From contig JAWOHX010000091.1 in NCBI GenBank assembly GCA_046484975.1, forward strand, positions 1 through 13,894: 13,894 bases of DNA, written 5' to 3'. This DNA is from JAWOHX01 sp046484975. GTDB taxonomy: Bacteria > Bacillota > Clostridia > DUPQ01. The notes beneath the pieces were generated by a model. The model was not told the DNA's origin. It saw only the letters and a list, made by a program, of their open reading frames with translations, and searched no databases. Position 1 is the stretch's first letter. Each line of letters starts with the position of its first letter. A program made the position numbers and the translations under genes. Below, one piece after another: positions 1 through 6,704 of the stretch.

Positions 1-504
1 TCCAAAACCAACGGTGTGGACAGGTTGTTGTTCGGCCTTGGAATACGGAACATCGGAATCGCGGGAGCCAAGGCCCTGGCGGCACGATTCAGGGACATGG
101 AGGAGATTGCCGGGGCCGATCCGGGAAGATTTGAGGAAATCGACGACTTCGGTGCCATCATGGCCCGGAGCCTTCACCAGTTTTTCAGCAACCCTGACAA
201 CAGGAAAGTGGTTGAAAGGCTGAGGCAAGCCGGCGTGAACATGGTTTCAAAGGAGGATGTCTCCCGTGAACCGGGGATTTTACAAGGCATGACCTTTGTC
301 CTGACAGGGAAGCTTCCCACATTGAAACGGGAGGAGGCCCAAAAACTCATCGAGGACAGGAAAGGGACCATCTCCTCATCCGTCTCAAAGAACACACGTT
401 ACCTTCTGGCAGGGGAGGAAGCGGGCAGCAAACTGGACAAAGCCCTGGAACTGGGCATTCCTGTTATCGATGAGGAGACATTCCTTGGTATGATTGAAGG
501 CTGA
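1..504 (+). CDS. ligA: NAD-dependent DNA ligase, C-terminal part (5' end outside window)
   Basis: The reading frame is open from the first base, so this is the last 167 residues of a protein that is normally about 660-680 residues. It seals nicks in DNA during replication and repair, using NAD+. Visible are the end of the helix-hairpin-helix region (the LLFGLGIRNIGIAGAKALA stretch near the start, typical of LigA) and a C-terminal BRCT domain (about residues 90-165, beginning at the GMTFVLTGKL segment and ending in the usual hydrophobic IDEETFLGMI). The adenylation and OB domains lie upstream of the window. The gene ends only five bases before the stop codon of the convergent permease gene. 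Identity is very secure from the HhH-BRCT order and wording; only the N-terminal half is unseen. Confidence 0.96.
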   Translation, partial: SKTNGVDRLLFGLGIRNIGIAGAKALAARFRDMEEIAGADPGRFEEIDDFGAIMARSLHQFFSNPDNRKVVERLRQAGVNMVSKEDVSREPGILQGMTFVLTGKLPTLKREEAQKLIEDRKGTISSSVSKNTRYLLAGEEAGSKLDKALELGIPVIDEETFLGMIEG

Positions 505-509
505 AGGCC

Positions 510-1577
510 TCAGCAGTCTTTGCATCCCGTCTCAGCGCAGGCCTTTTTCCCGCGGAGAAGCGGGGTTTTTTTTATCAGGCTGAACAGGATCAGCAACAGA
601 AAGACCGCGGCGAATGAATATTTGGCGATGCTTGCGGGGGAACCGGCATCGGAGGGGACAATGGAGGTCTGGATGGGGATGGCGAACCTGACGACAAGGA
701 TGTCCAGCAGGATGCCCAGGGCAATGGCGGATACGGCGGTGGCAAGCATGTACAGGAAGGCGGCCTTCCTCCTGAAGATCCTGAAAATAACAGACAGGGA
801 TGCGGCATTGGTCACGGGACCCAGGAACAGGAAGACAAAGGCAGCCCCGGGACTGAACCCTTTTGCCATGAGCGCAAGGGCGATGGGAATGGAGGATGTG
901 CTGCAGATATACATGGGCATGCTGACGGGCACCATCAGGAGGATGGGCCAGATGCCCCGCATCATGGGAAAACTGGATGCCAGATCATCCGGCAGGAGCA
1001 CTGTGATCAGGGCCGAAACCAGCAACCCTGCTATAAAATGGAGGGATACGTCGTCCACCAGGTCCACGAACCCATATCGGAGCATCCCCTTGATTTTCCC
1101 CTTCAGGCCATGCACAGGGGAAACGCATTCCGGGCTATCAGGAGATGGGTCCGCCTGCTTTGCCGGGAGCCCCTTTCCCGCGAAGGCGTTCACCAGGCTT
1201 CCCCCGAAAATCCCGGACAACAGGGCTGCCAGTGGCCTGTAGACTGCCATGAAAGGGCCCAGGAGGCCTCCGGTGGCGATGATGCTGTCGATGCCGGTCT
1301 GGGGGGTGGATATCAGGAAGGAAACCGCAGCGCCGTCGGAGGATCCGTTTTTTTTCATGTGAACCACAGTGGGAAGCACGGCGCAGGAGCACAGGGGCAG
1401 CGGGATGCCCAGAAGGGAGGCCTTCAAGGTGCTTTTGAAGCTGTTGTCCCCGGTATGCCTGACCACGGTCTTTCTTGTGATGAAGACATGCATGGCTCCG
1501 GCAAAAAGGAACCCAAGCATCATGTAGAAGGACATCTCGACGAACAACTCGAAAAGGACACGGAAGTATTCAACCAT
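510..1577 (-). CDS. SO_0444/ArsP-type permease, probable heavy-metal (Zn/Cu) efflux
   Basis: A 355-residue polytopic membrane protein of the ArsP_1/DUF318 permease group, closest by motif to the SO_0444 family of predicted Cu/Zn exporters. Signature stretches are GIPLPLCSCAVLPT (Cys63 and Cys65 in the CSC motif), STPQTGIDS (90-98), and a second repeat unit with MYICSTSSIPIA and LFLGPVTNAASL. The C-terminus is cysteine-rich (ACAETGCKDC), probably a soluble metal-binding tail. The start at 1577 is preferred over an in-frame ATG at 1643 because AAGGAG (1585-1590) sits seven bases upstream; the longer form would begin deep inside the regulator gene. It overlaps the upstream arsR-type gene by eight bases, so translation is likely coupled. 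Regulation is probably by that repressor. The substrate is inferred from family and from the regulator's zinc-site motif; arsenical transport by ArsP relatives is the alternative. Confidence 0.87.
   Translation of the reverse strand: MVEYFRVLFELFVEMSFYMMLGFLFAGAMHVFITRKTVVRHTGDNSFKSTLKASLLGIPLPLCSCAVLPTVVHMKKNGSSDGAAVSFLISTPQTGIDSIIATGGLLGPFMAVYRPLAALLSGIFGGSLVNAFAGKGLPAKQADPSPDSPECVSPVHGLKGKIKGMLRYGFVDLVDDVSLHFIAGLLVSALITVLLPDDLASSFPMMRGIWPILLMVPVSMPMYICSTSSIPIALALMAKGFSPGAAFVFLFLGPVTNAASLSVIFRIFRRKAAFLYMLATAVSAIALGILLDILVVRFAIPIQTSIVPSDAGSPASIAKYSFAAVFLLLILFSLIKKTPLLRGKKACAETGCKDC
549..573 (+). terminator. Intrinsic terminator for ligA, inside the convergent permease gene
   Basis: A 5-bp G+C-only stem (CCCGC at 549-553, GCGGG at 560-564) with a six-base GGAGAA loop is followed by one G and then eight T residues (566-573). 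It lies 45 bases past the ligA stop and is oriented to stop plus-strand transcription. It overlaps the 3' coding end of the minus-strand permease. Confidence 0.72.
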
Positions 1578-1878
1578 CCCGCGGCTCCTTTTCCCCGATG
1601 TGCTCGAAGCCCGTGCGGAACAGGTCGTGTACATGGTTGTCATACAGAGTATATACGGAGTGCTTGCCTTGTTTCATAAACCTGACCAAACCCGCATGGC
1701 GAAGGAGCCGCAGCTGGTGAGATACGGCGGAGGGGGACATGCCAATCGACCCGGAAAGCTCATACACGCACAAGTCCTGCTTGGATAGGCAATACAGAAT
1801 CTTCAGCCGGGTGACATCCGCCATGGATCCAAAAAGGTTTTTCAACGCCTCCAGTTTTTCTTCATCGGGACAGCTCAT
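1570..1878 (-). CDS. ArsR/SmtB-family metal-sensing repressor
   Basis: A 102-residue winged-helix repressor. The DNA-reading helix is around residues 48-65 (SPSAVSHQLRLLRHAGLV), followed by the beta wing (KQGKHSVYTL). The C-terminal helix contains D80-x-H82-x10-H93-x2-E96, an exact match to the alpha-5 zinc site of SmtB/CzrA-type sensors. The alpha-3 motif is reduced to a single cysteine (LCVYEL, Cys37) instead of the CVC of arsenic or cadmium sensors. These features predict Zn(II)/Co(II) sensing rather than As or Cd. The start is fixed by AGGAGG at 1885-1890, six bases upstream of ATG. The gene lies first in an operon with the metal permease, and a matching operator lies at its promoter, implying autorepression relieved by metal. 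Confidence 0.93.
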   Translation of the reverse strand: MSCPDEEKLEALKNLFGSMADVTRLKILYCLSKQDLCVYELSGSIGMSPSAVSHQLRLLRHAGLVRFMKQGKHSVYTLYDNHVHDLFRTGFEHIGEKEPRDG

Positions 1879-1898
1879 GGGGCACCTCCTATGAAAGC

Positions 1899-1914
1899 AT
1901 GAACATATATTCAT
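1899..1914 (-). promoter_or_regulatory. SmtB/CzrA-like operator overlapping the transcription start
   Basis: The core TGAACATATATTCA (1900-1913, plus strand) is a near-perfect inverted repeat, extended to 16 bp by flanking A and T, with one mismatched pair. Its half-sites TGAACA and TATTCA with a 2-bp centre are those of the known SmtB 12-2-12 operator. It covers the predicted +1 site, so bound repressor should block initiation, and the adjacent gene encodes the matching regulator type. Confidence 0.75.
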
Positions 1915-1920
1915 ATGTAT

Positions 1921-1949
1921 AATATATATCGGCCGGGCGGCCCTGTCAA
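1921..1949 (-). promoter_or_regulatory. Promoter of the metal-efflux operon
   Basis: On the minus strand, a consensus -35 TTGACA (1949-1944) is separated by 17 bases from TATATT (1926-1921), a 5/6 match to the -10 consensus. Predicted transcription starts near 1914. The -35 box begins only five bases past the stop codon of the upstream dehydrogenase gene. Confidence 0.78.
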
Positions 1950-1954
1950 CATCC

Positions 1955-2767
1955 CTATTCTTTTGTTTTCGGTGCGTAAATGGAGGCCGCGACGGCTTCG
2001 AGGATCCTTTCAGGTACGATCCGAACAGCAAAGCCGTAAAGCTTGTATTTCAACCCCACCCGGACGGTATGGGGCGGGCGTTTGCGCTTCACCGCCCGCA
2101 GTACGACGGAGGCGGTATAGCGGGGATCGGTCCCGTTTTTCTCGTCATGCTCCATGGCGGCCAGGGAGCGCGCAAAGACATGCCGGTAATGGCTGGAAGC
2201 GCCTGCTTTTTCACAGATCTCCCGGCTGTCTGTAAAACCCGTTCGGGTGTCCCCTGGTTGGATCACCGTCACCTTGACGCCGTAAGGACGGACTTCCGCC
2301 CGCAAGGCCTTGGACAATGCTTCCAGGGCGAATTTACTGGATGAGTAAGCGGACTGGAAGGGAATGGAGATGAAGCCGGCCACGGAGCTGATGTTGACGA
2401 TGTGTCCGTCCTTTTGCCCGATCATGACAGGCAGGACCTGCCGAATCATGGAGAGACAGCCGAAATAGTTGACATCGAACTGTTTCCTGCATTCCTGGTC
2501 CGTCATTTCCTCCACGGATCCGGCAATGCCCATGCCGGCGTTGTTGACCAGGACGTCGATGCGGCCTTCCTTGTCGAGGATGATACCCAGGGCGTGGGCA
2601 ATGCTTTCCTGTGATGTGACATTCATCCGGAGCATATTGCAGCCTTCCGGGGGATCCATCGCTTTGCGTGAGGTCCCATAAACGGTGCAGCCCTCCCTGG
2701 CGAACCTGATGGCGATCTCCCTGCCGATTCCTGAGGAAGCCCCTGTGACCAAGACCACTTTATTCAT
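1955..2767 (-). CDS. Short-chain dehydrogenase/reductase (classical SDR)
   Basis: A 270-residue Rossmann-fold oxidoreductase. Motifs in order: TGASSGIG (8-15) for nucleotide binding, Arg34-Lys35 at the end of strand 2, which favours NADP(H), NNAG (75-78), catalytic Ser128 in the NISSVAG segment, and Y141-x3-K145. The PGDTRTGF segment follows, and the C-terminal tail (about 190-270) resembles 17-beta-hydroxysteroid dehydrogenase/retinol dehydrogenase-like SDRs. The start at 2767 is chosen because the TGASSGIG motif then lies at the usual distance from the N-terminus and AAAGGAGG is at 2779-2786, though its 11-base spacing is long. The gene is divergent from a serine-palmitoyltransferase-like gene, which makes a 3-ketosphinganine-like amino ketone a candidate substrate; that is inference only. 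Fold and enzyme class are secure, substrate is not. Confidence 0.93.
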   Translation of the reverse strand: MNKVVLVTGASSGIGREIAIRFAREGCTVYGTSRKAMDPPEGCNMLRMNVTSQESIAHALGIILDKEGRIDVLVNNAGMGIAGSVEEMTDQECRKQFDVNYFGCLSMIRQVLPVMIGQKDGHIVNISSVAGFISIPFQSAYSSSKFALEALSKALRAEVRPYGVKVTVIQPGDTRTGFTDSREICEKAGASSHYRHVFARSLAAMEHDEKNGTDPRYTASVVLRAVKRKRPPHTVRVGLKYKLYGFAVRIVPERILEAVAASIYAPKTKE

Positions 2768-2791
2768 ATCATTTCCCGCCTCCTTTCCACC

Positions 2792-2820
2792 ATTATAGCT
2801 TCTCACGGGAAAGGGGGCAA
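2792..2820 (-). promoter_or_regulatory. Promoter of the short-chain dehydrogenase gene
   Basis: On the minus strand, TTGCCC (2820-2815, 4/6 to the -35 consensus), a 17-base spacer and a perfect TATAAT (2797-2792) lie just upstream of the ribosome site of the SDR gene. Confidence 0.72.
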
Positions 2821-2831
2821 TAAAAAACATC

Positions 2832-2863
2832 TTTCTATTGAATTGAGGATATGTTAAAATATC
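2832..2863 (+). promoter_or_regulatory. Probable extended -10 promoter of the oxoamine synthase operon
   Basis: TGTTAAAAT at 2852-2860 reads as an extended -10 (TG-n-TAAAAT) with only a weak -35 (TTTCTA, 2832-2837) 17 bases upstream. The -10 sits at the centre of the inverted repeat GATAT-N6-ATATC (2848-2863), which could be an operator. Promoter call is moderate; operator role is speculative. Confidence 0.5.
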
Positions 2864-2903
2864 ACCAGGTAATAACCACCCCACCCGGAAAGGAAGCTGT
2901 TCA

Positions 2904-4091
2904 ATGGATATTTTTGAGAAATGCAGGAAATTCACCGCGGCCAAGGAGGCCATGGAAAGGGGAGTGTACCCATATTTCCATGCCATCGATTCCAAACAGG
3001 ACACGGAAGTCATCATGGAAGGCCAGAACACCATTATGCTGGGATCCAATAACTATCTTGGACTGACCGTCAACCAGAGATGCATCGATGCGGGAAAAGC
3101 AGCCCTTGATAGATATGGGACAGGATGCTCGGGGTCCAGGTTCCTCAACGGGACACTGGTTCTGCACCACGAATTGGAAAGGGAGCTTGCCAGCTTTGTG
3201 CACAAAGAAGCGGCCATCACGTTCAGCACCGGGTTCCAGACCAACCTCGGTGTCATCTCAGCCATCGTTTCAAAGGGCGACTATATCCTCAGTGACAATG
3301 AGAACCATGCCAGCATCGTAGATGGATGCAGGCTTTCCTTTGGGAAGACATTGAAATACCAGCACAACAACATGGAGGAGCTGGAACGGCTTCTGGCCGG
3401 AGTGCCTGAAGATGCGGGGAAACTCATCGTCACCGACGGCGTCTTCAGCATGGGCGGGGATATCGCGAACCTGCCCGGGATTGTACACCTGGGCAAGAAG
3501 TACGGGGCCAGGATACTGGTGGATGACGCCCATGGGCTTGGCATGATTGGAAAAGGCGGCAGGGGAACAGCCTCCCATTTCGGGCTGGAAGACGATGTGG
3601 ACATCATCATGGGGACCTTCAGCAAATCCTTTGCAAGCCTCGGCGGGTTCATCGCAGCCAGCGAGGAAGTGATCCACTATGTGATGCATTCGTCCAGACC
3701 TTTCATATTCAGCGCCTCCATCCCGCCATCCAATACCGCGGTGGCGTTGGAAGCCCTGCGGATCATCCAGGAGGACCCCGGGATGGTGGGCAGGCTCATC
3801 GACAATGCCAATTACATGAGAAAAGGACTCAAGAACAGGAAGATTCCCGTGGTGGACGGTGAGACCGCCATCATCCCCGTGCTCACATATGAGAACGAAA
3901 GAACCTTCATCATCACCAAAATGCTCCTGGAAAGCGGTGTTTATGTGAATCCGGTCATCGCTCCCGCCGTGAGGCCGGGGAACTGCCTGCTCCGCACCAG
4001 TTATACCGCGACCCAGAAAAAACACCAGCTGGACAAGGCACTGGAGATTTTCAAGCATGTGTTCCATGAGGTTGACAAAATGGGGATATGA
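2904..4091 (+). CDS. PLP-dependent alpha-oxoamine synthase, serine palmitoyltransferase-like
   Basis: A 395-residue fold-type I PLP enzyme of the alpha-oxoamine synthase family, which condenses an amino acid with an acyl thioester and releases CO2. Likely active-site residues are His135 (stacks on PLP, NENHASIVDG), Asp207 and His210 (VDDAHG) and Lys241 (GTFSKSFAS, Schiff base). Their spacing (72, 3, 31) equals that of His159, Asp231, His234 and Lys265 in Sphingomonas serine palmitoyltransferase. The TFSKS motif and YGTGCSGSRFLNGT favour that enzyme over KAPA synthase (BioF) or 2-amino-3-ketobutyrate ligase. Arg364 in LLRTS is the likely carboxylate-binding arginine. AAGGAAG lies seven bases before the ATG. 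No transmembrane segment is seen. It is divergent from an SDR and followed after 41 bases by an ABC lipoprotein gene. Exact amino acid and acyl donor are unproven. Confidence 0.88.
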   Translation: MDIFEKCRKFTAAKEAMERGVYPYFHAIDSKQDTEVIMEGQNTIMLGSNNYLGLTVNQRCIDAGKAALDRYGTGCSGSRFLNGTLVLHHELERELASFVHKEAAITFSTGFQTNLGVISAIVSKGDYILSDNENHASIVDGCRLSFGKTLKYQHNNMEELERLLAGVPEDAGKLIVTDGVFSMGGDIANLPGIVHLGKKYGARILVDDAHGLGMIGKGGRGTASHFGLEDDVDIIMGTFSKSFASLGGFIAASEEVIHYVMHSSRPFIFSASIPPSNTAVALEALRIIQEDPGMVGRLIDNANYMRKGLKNRKIPVVDGETAIIPVLTYENERTFIITKMLLESGVYVNPVIAPAVRPGNCLLRTSYTATQKKHQLDKALEIFKHVFHEVDKMGI

Positions 4092-4132
4092 TTGTAAGAT
4101 TCATTTTGGAAACCATACAGTAAGAGGACACA

Positions 4133-5137
4133 ATGAAGAAGACAATATCCTTTCTGGCTGTGATACTGGTTCTCACCGTCATTCTGTCGGGATGCAGAAC
4201 CGGTGGGACCAAGCCGGTGGAAAGTCAGGGACCCGTTAAAATCGAAACCGTCGAAATTGCTGCCATCAAAGGTCCATCCGCCATGGGCATGGTCCGTCTG
4301 ATACAGGAAATCAACGCGCTTTCCGATCGGCTCAACATCACCTTTGACATCGTCCCGTCTCCCGATATCGCAGGCGCGGGCCTGGTGAGCGGCCAGTACG
4401 CCATCGCCGCACTGCCCACAAACATGGCCTCCATCCTCTACAACAGGACGGAAGGTGACCTGCAGCTGATTGCTGTCAATACCCTGGGGACATTGTTCAT
4501 CGTGTCAAGACAAGATGAACAAATCCTCTCCATCAACGACCTGAAGGGAAAGAGGGTCGTGACAAGCGGCCTGGGGGCAGTTCCTGAAATCATCCTGAAC
4601 CATGTCCTGACAAGCAACGGGATGGATCCTGGTCAGGATCTTCGTATCGAGTACAAAAGCGAACACAGTGAGGTGGCAACCCTTTTCTCGGCGGGAGAGG
4701 CCGACATCGTCATGCTTCCCCAGCCCTTCGTCACGGTGGTCCTCCAAAGGAACAGCGATGCGGAGATCTCGGTGGACATGACCAAAGAATGGGAAAAACT
4801 CACCGGGGGGCTCAGCCTTCCCATGGGATGCATCGTGGCAAGAAAGGATTTCATCGCCAAATACCCAGAGGAGACCCGTGTATTTCTGGAGACATACAAG
4901 GAAACCATGGACTGGGTGCTGGAAAACCCCTCCCTGGCAGCATCGGGCATTGTGGCCCTGGACATCCTTCCCAGCGAGGAGATAGCCGGGGAGGCCCTTT
5001 TGAACAGCAATATCGTCTTTTACACTGCGGATGAGTCCAAAAGCATGCTTCAGCAGTTTTTCAGGATCCTGCACGAAAGCAATCCCGCCTCCATCGGGGG
5101 AAAAGTCCCCGGGGATGATTTTTACCATACCCCGTGA
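4133..5137 (+). CDS. ABC transporter substrate-binding lipoprotein, NitT/TauT (NMT1/SsuA-like) type
   Basis: A 334-residue exported lipoprotein. The N-terminus has KK, a hydrophobic core and a lipobox LSGC, predicting lipidation at Cys21. The mature part starts with a strand and the GPSAMGMVRL segment, then ALPTNMASILYN, NTLGTLFIV, DLKGKRVVTSGLGA and ADIVMLPQPFVTVVL. This is the two-lobe layout of periplasmic-binding proteins serving nitrate, sulfonate, taurine or thiamine-precursor importers. It delivers a small ligand to the permease and ATPase encoded just downstream. The ligand cannot be read from the sequence. ATG at 4133 has AGAGGA upstream. The gene follows the oxoamine synthase by 41 bases with no terminator between them, so co-transcription is likely. 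An intrinsic terminator follows the stop codon. Confidence 0.88.
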   Translation: MKKTISFLAVILVLTVILSGCRTGGTKPVESQGPVKIETVEIAAIKGPSAMGMVRLIQEINALSDRLNITFDIVPSPDIAGAGLVSGQYAIAALPTNMASILYNRTEGDLQLIAVNTLGTLFIVSRQDEQILSINDLKGKRVVTSGLGAVPEIILNHVLTSNGMDPGQDLRIEYKSEHSEVATLFSAGEADIVMLPQPFVTVVLQRNSDAEISVDMTKEWEKLTGGLSLPMGCIVARKDFIAKYPEETRVFLETYKETMDWVLENPSLAASGIVALDILPSEEIAGEALLNSNIVFYTADESKSMLQQFFRILHESNPASIGGKVPGDDFYHTP

Positions 5138-5153
5138 ACCAGGGAACCTTCAG

Positions 5154-5179
5154 GCAGATCCGCCCGGATTTGCTTTTTT
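5154..5179 (+). terminator. Intrinsic terminator or attenuator between binding-protein and permease genes
   Basis: GCAGATCC (5154-5161) pairs with GGATTTGC (5166-5173) through an 8-bp stem with one G-U pair and a GCCC loop, followed directly by six T residues (5174-5179). Only 23 bases separate it from the permease ATG, leaving no room for a separate promoter. It is therefore more likely partial, leaving excess binding-protein mRNA, than an operon end. Confidence 0.65.
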
Positions 5180-5202
5180 ATTACCCCCGGAAGTGATAAG
5201 AT

Positions 5203-5964
5203 ATGTACATGGAAAAGAAGTGGCTGAGAGCACTCGCGATATTCCTTTGGCTTCTGGCCTGGCATGTGGCGTCCCGAATCGTCAACCAGAGCCTGTTTCT
5301 TCCCGGTCCGCTGGATACCCTGCGTGCACTGGCGGGACTTCTTGGAAGCAGGGATTTTTTCAGTACCGTGGGGATTTCCGCCTGGAGGATCCTCTCCGCA
5401 TTCTTCATTTCCACCATTCTTGGAATTCTCATCGGGGTCCCATCCGCATTGTCCCGCAGGTTTGAAATCCTGGTGGAGCCTTTCATCACAGTGATGAAGT
5501 CCACCCCTGTCATGTCCTTCATCCTCATCTTCATTCTCTGGTTCAGATTGGGAATGGTTCCGGTGATGGTGGGCATATTCATGTGCTTTCCGGTGATTTA
5601 CAAGAATGTGGTGGAAGGGGTCCGGGACATCGACCCCAGGCTCCTTGAGCTTTCCAGGATCTACAAAGTCAAGAAAAAGGATGTGTTCACGGGGATTGTC
5701 TTAGGATCCATCAAGCCCTACCTGTACGCATCCATGAATGTTTCCCTGGGGCTGGCTTTCCGGGTCATCGTGGCAGCGGAGGTGTTGGCCAACCCAAGAT
5801 ATGGCATTGGTTCCAGGCTGTACGGGGCGAAGGTCTATTTCGAGACCGAGGAAATGTTCGCCTGGACTTTCGCCATCATTGCGCTGAGCTATGTCTTTGA
5901 ACTGGTCCTGAAATATACCATGTCGGGGAAAAAGAGAAAAGGAAAAGCGAAATGCCGGTTGTAA
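5203..5964 (+). CDS. ABC transporter permease, NitT/TauT (SsuC/TauC-like) type
   Basis: A 253-residue inner-membrane permease with a first hydrophobic helix at about 9-24, several more between 58 and 190, and a last one at about 218-238. The cytoplasmic coupling loop (about 138-172, VVEGVRDIDPRLLELSRIYK onward, then GSIKPYL) is the EAA motif that docks onto the ATPase. The PGPLDTLRAL segment near residue 34 and the AAEVLANPRYGIG segment are typical of sulfonate/taurine/nitrate permeases. GGAAGTG at 5189-5195 is seven bases before ATG 5203; ATG 5209 is a weaker alternative. The C-terminal tail is lysine/arginine-rich. The gene overlaps the ATPase start by 13 bases, so the two are probably translationally coupled. 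Ligand unknown. Confidence 0.92.
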   Translation: MYMEKKWLRALAIFLWLLAWHVASRIVNQSLFLPGPLDTLRALAGLLGSRDFFSTVGISAWRILSAFFISTILGILIGVPSALSRRFEILVEPFITVMKSTPVMSFILIFILWFRLGMVPVMVGIFMCFPVIYKNVVEGVRDIDPRLLELSRIYKVKKKDVFTGIVLGSIKPYLYASMNVSLGLAFRVIVAAEVLANPRYGIGSRLYGAKVYFETEEMFAWTFAIIALSYVFELVLKYTMSGKKRKGKAKCRL

Positions 5965-6704
5965 TCAATGGACTGACAAAAAGATATGGTGATGACATCC
6001 TGTTCAAGGATTTCAGCATCAGCCTGGATGACCGGGTCATCAACTGCATTCTGGGCGCCTCCGGCTGTGGAAAAACAACCCTGTTGAACATCATCGCGGG
6101 CCTGGACAAGGACATTTCCGGGACCATCAGTGGAACGGAAAATGCAACGTTTTCCTATGTTTTTCAGGAGACAAGGCTGCTGAAATGGTATACTGTATAC
6201 AGGAACCTGTTTTTTGTCCTGAAAAACAGGAAGGATTTCGACATCGGGGAAAGGATTGAGAAATACCTGTCCCTGGTAGGTCTTTGGAACTGCAGGGACC
6301 TGTATCCCCACCAACTGAGCGGAGGCATGAAACAGAGGCTTTCCATTGCAAGGGCTTTCGCCTATCCGTCCGACATCCTCCTGATGGATGAGCCATTCAA
6401 GGGACAGGATCCCTCCCTGAAGGAGGACCTGATTTTGGAGTTCCTGAAGATATGGGAACAGGACAAGAGAACAGTGCTCTTTGTGACCCACGACATCGAT
6501 GAGGTCCTGCTCCTGGGGGACAAGGTGCATATCCTCGGAGAAAGGCCCGCCCGGGGAATCTACACCACGGAAATTGTCACTGACAAGAGGAACAGGGACC
6601 TGAACGACGGGGAGATGATCCATTTGAAGAAAAGAATTTACGAGATATTCAAAAACAACAAAGGAGAAGATCAAAATGGCAATGGACGGAATGAAAATAT
6701 CTGA
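5952..6704 (+). CDS. ABC transporter ATP-binding protein, NitT/TauT (SsuB/TauB-like) type
   Basis: A 250-residue ATPase that powers the importer encoded by the two preceding genes. Motifs in order: Walker A GASGCGKT (35-42), Q-loop Gln72 with the RLLKWYTVYRN segment typical of SsuB/TauB, signature LSGGMKQR (122-129), Walker B ILLMDEP (142-148, catalytic Glu147), and H-loop His180 (FVTHD). The D-loop reads GQDPSL rather than the usual LD form, a small deviation. AAAAGGAAAAG precedes the ATG inside the permease's last codons. The 3' end overlaps the yhaM-type gene by 29 bases. Function as an ATPase is certain; specificity follows the unknown ligand of the binding protein. Confidence 0.94.
   Translation: MPVVINGLTKRYGDDILFKDFSISLDDRVINCILGASGCGKTTLLNIIAGLDKDISGTISGTENATFSYVFQETRLLKWYTVYRNLFFVLKNRKDFDIGERIEKYLSLVGLWNCRDLYPHQLSGGMKQRLSIARAFAYPSDILLMDEPFKGQDPSLKEDLILEFLKIWEQDKRTVLFVTHDIDEVLLLGDKVHILGERPARGIYTTEIVTDKRNRDLNDGEMIHLKKRIYEIFKNNKGEDQNGNGRNENI

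Noticed and set aside
520..1242. Long plus-strand open frame opposite the permease gene
   Set aside because: It is the antisense of a clear membrane-transporter gene, has no ribosome site and its translation is low-complexity and unlike any family.
3270..4067. Minus-strand frame opposite the oxoamine synthase
   Set aside because: Shadow of the plus-strand gene, which has a full set of PLP-enzyme catalytic residues; no start signal on the minus strand.
2904..4091. Assignment as KAPA synthase (bioF) or 2-amino-3-ketobutyrate ligase (kbl)
   Set aside because: The lysine motif reads TFSKS rather than the GTLGKA form of those enzymes, and no biotin or threonine-degradation gene is nearby.
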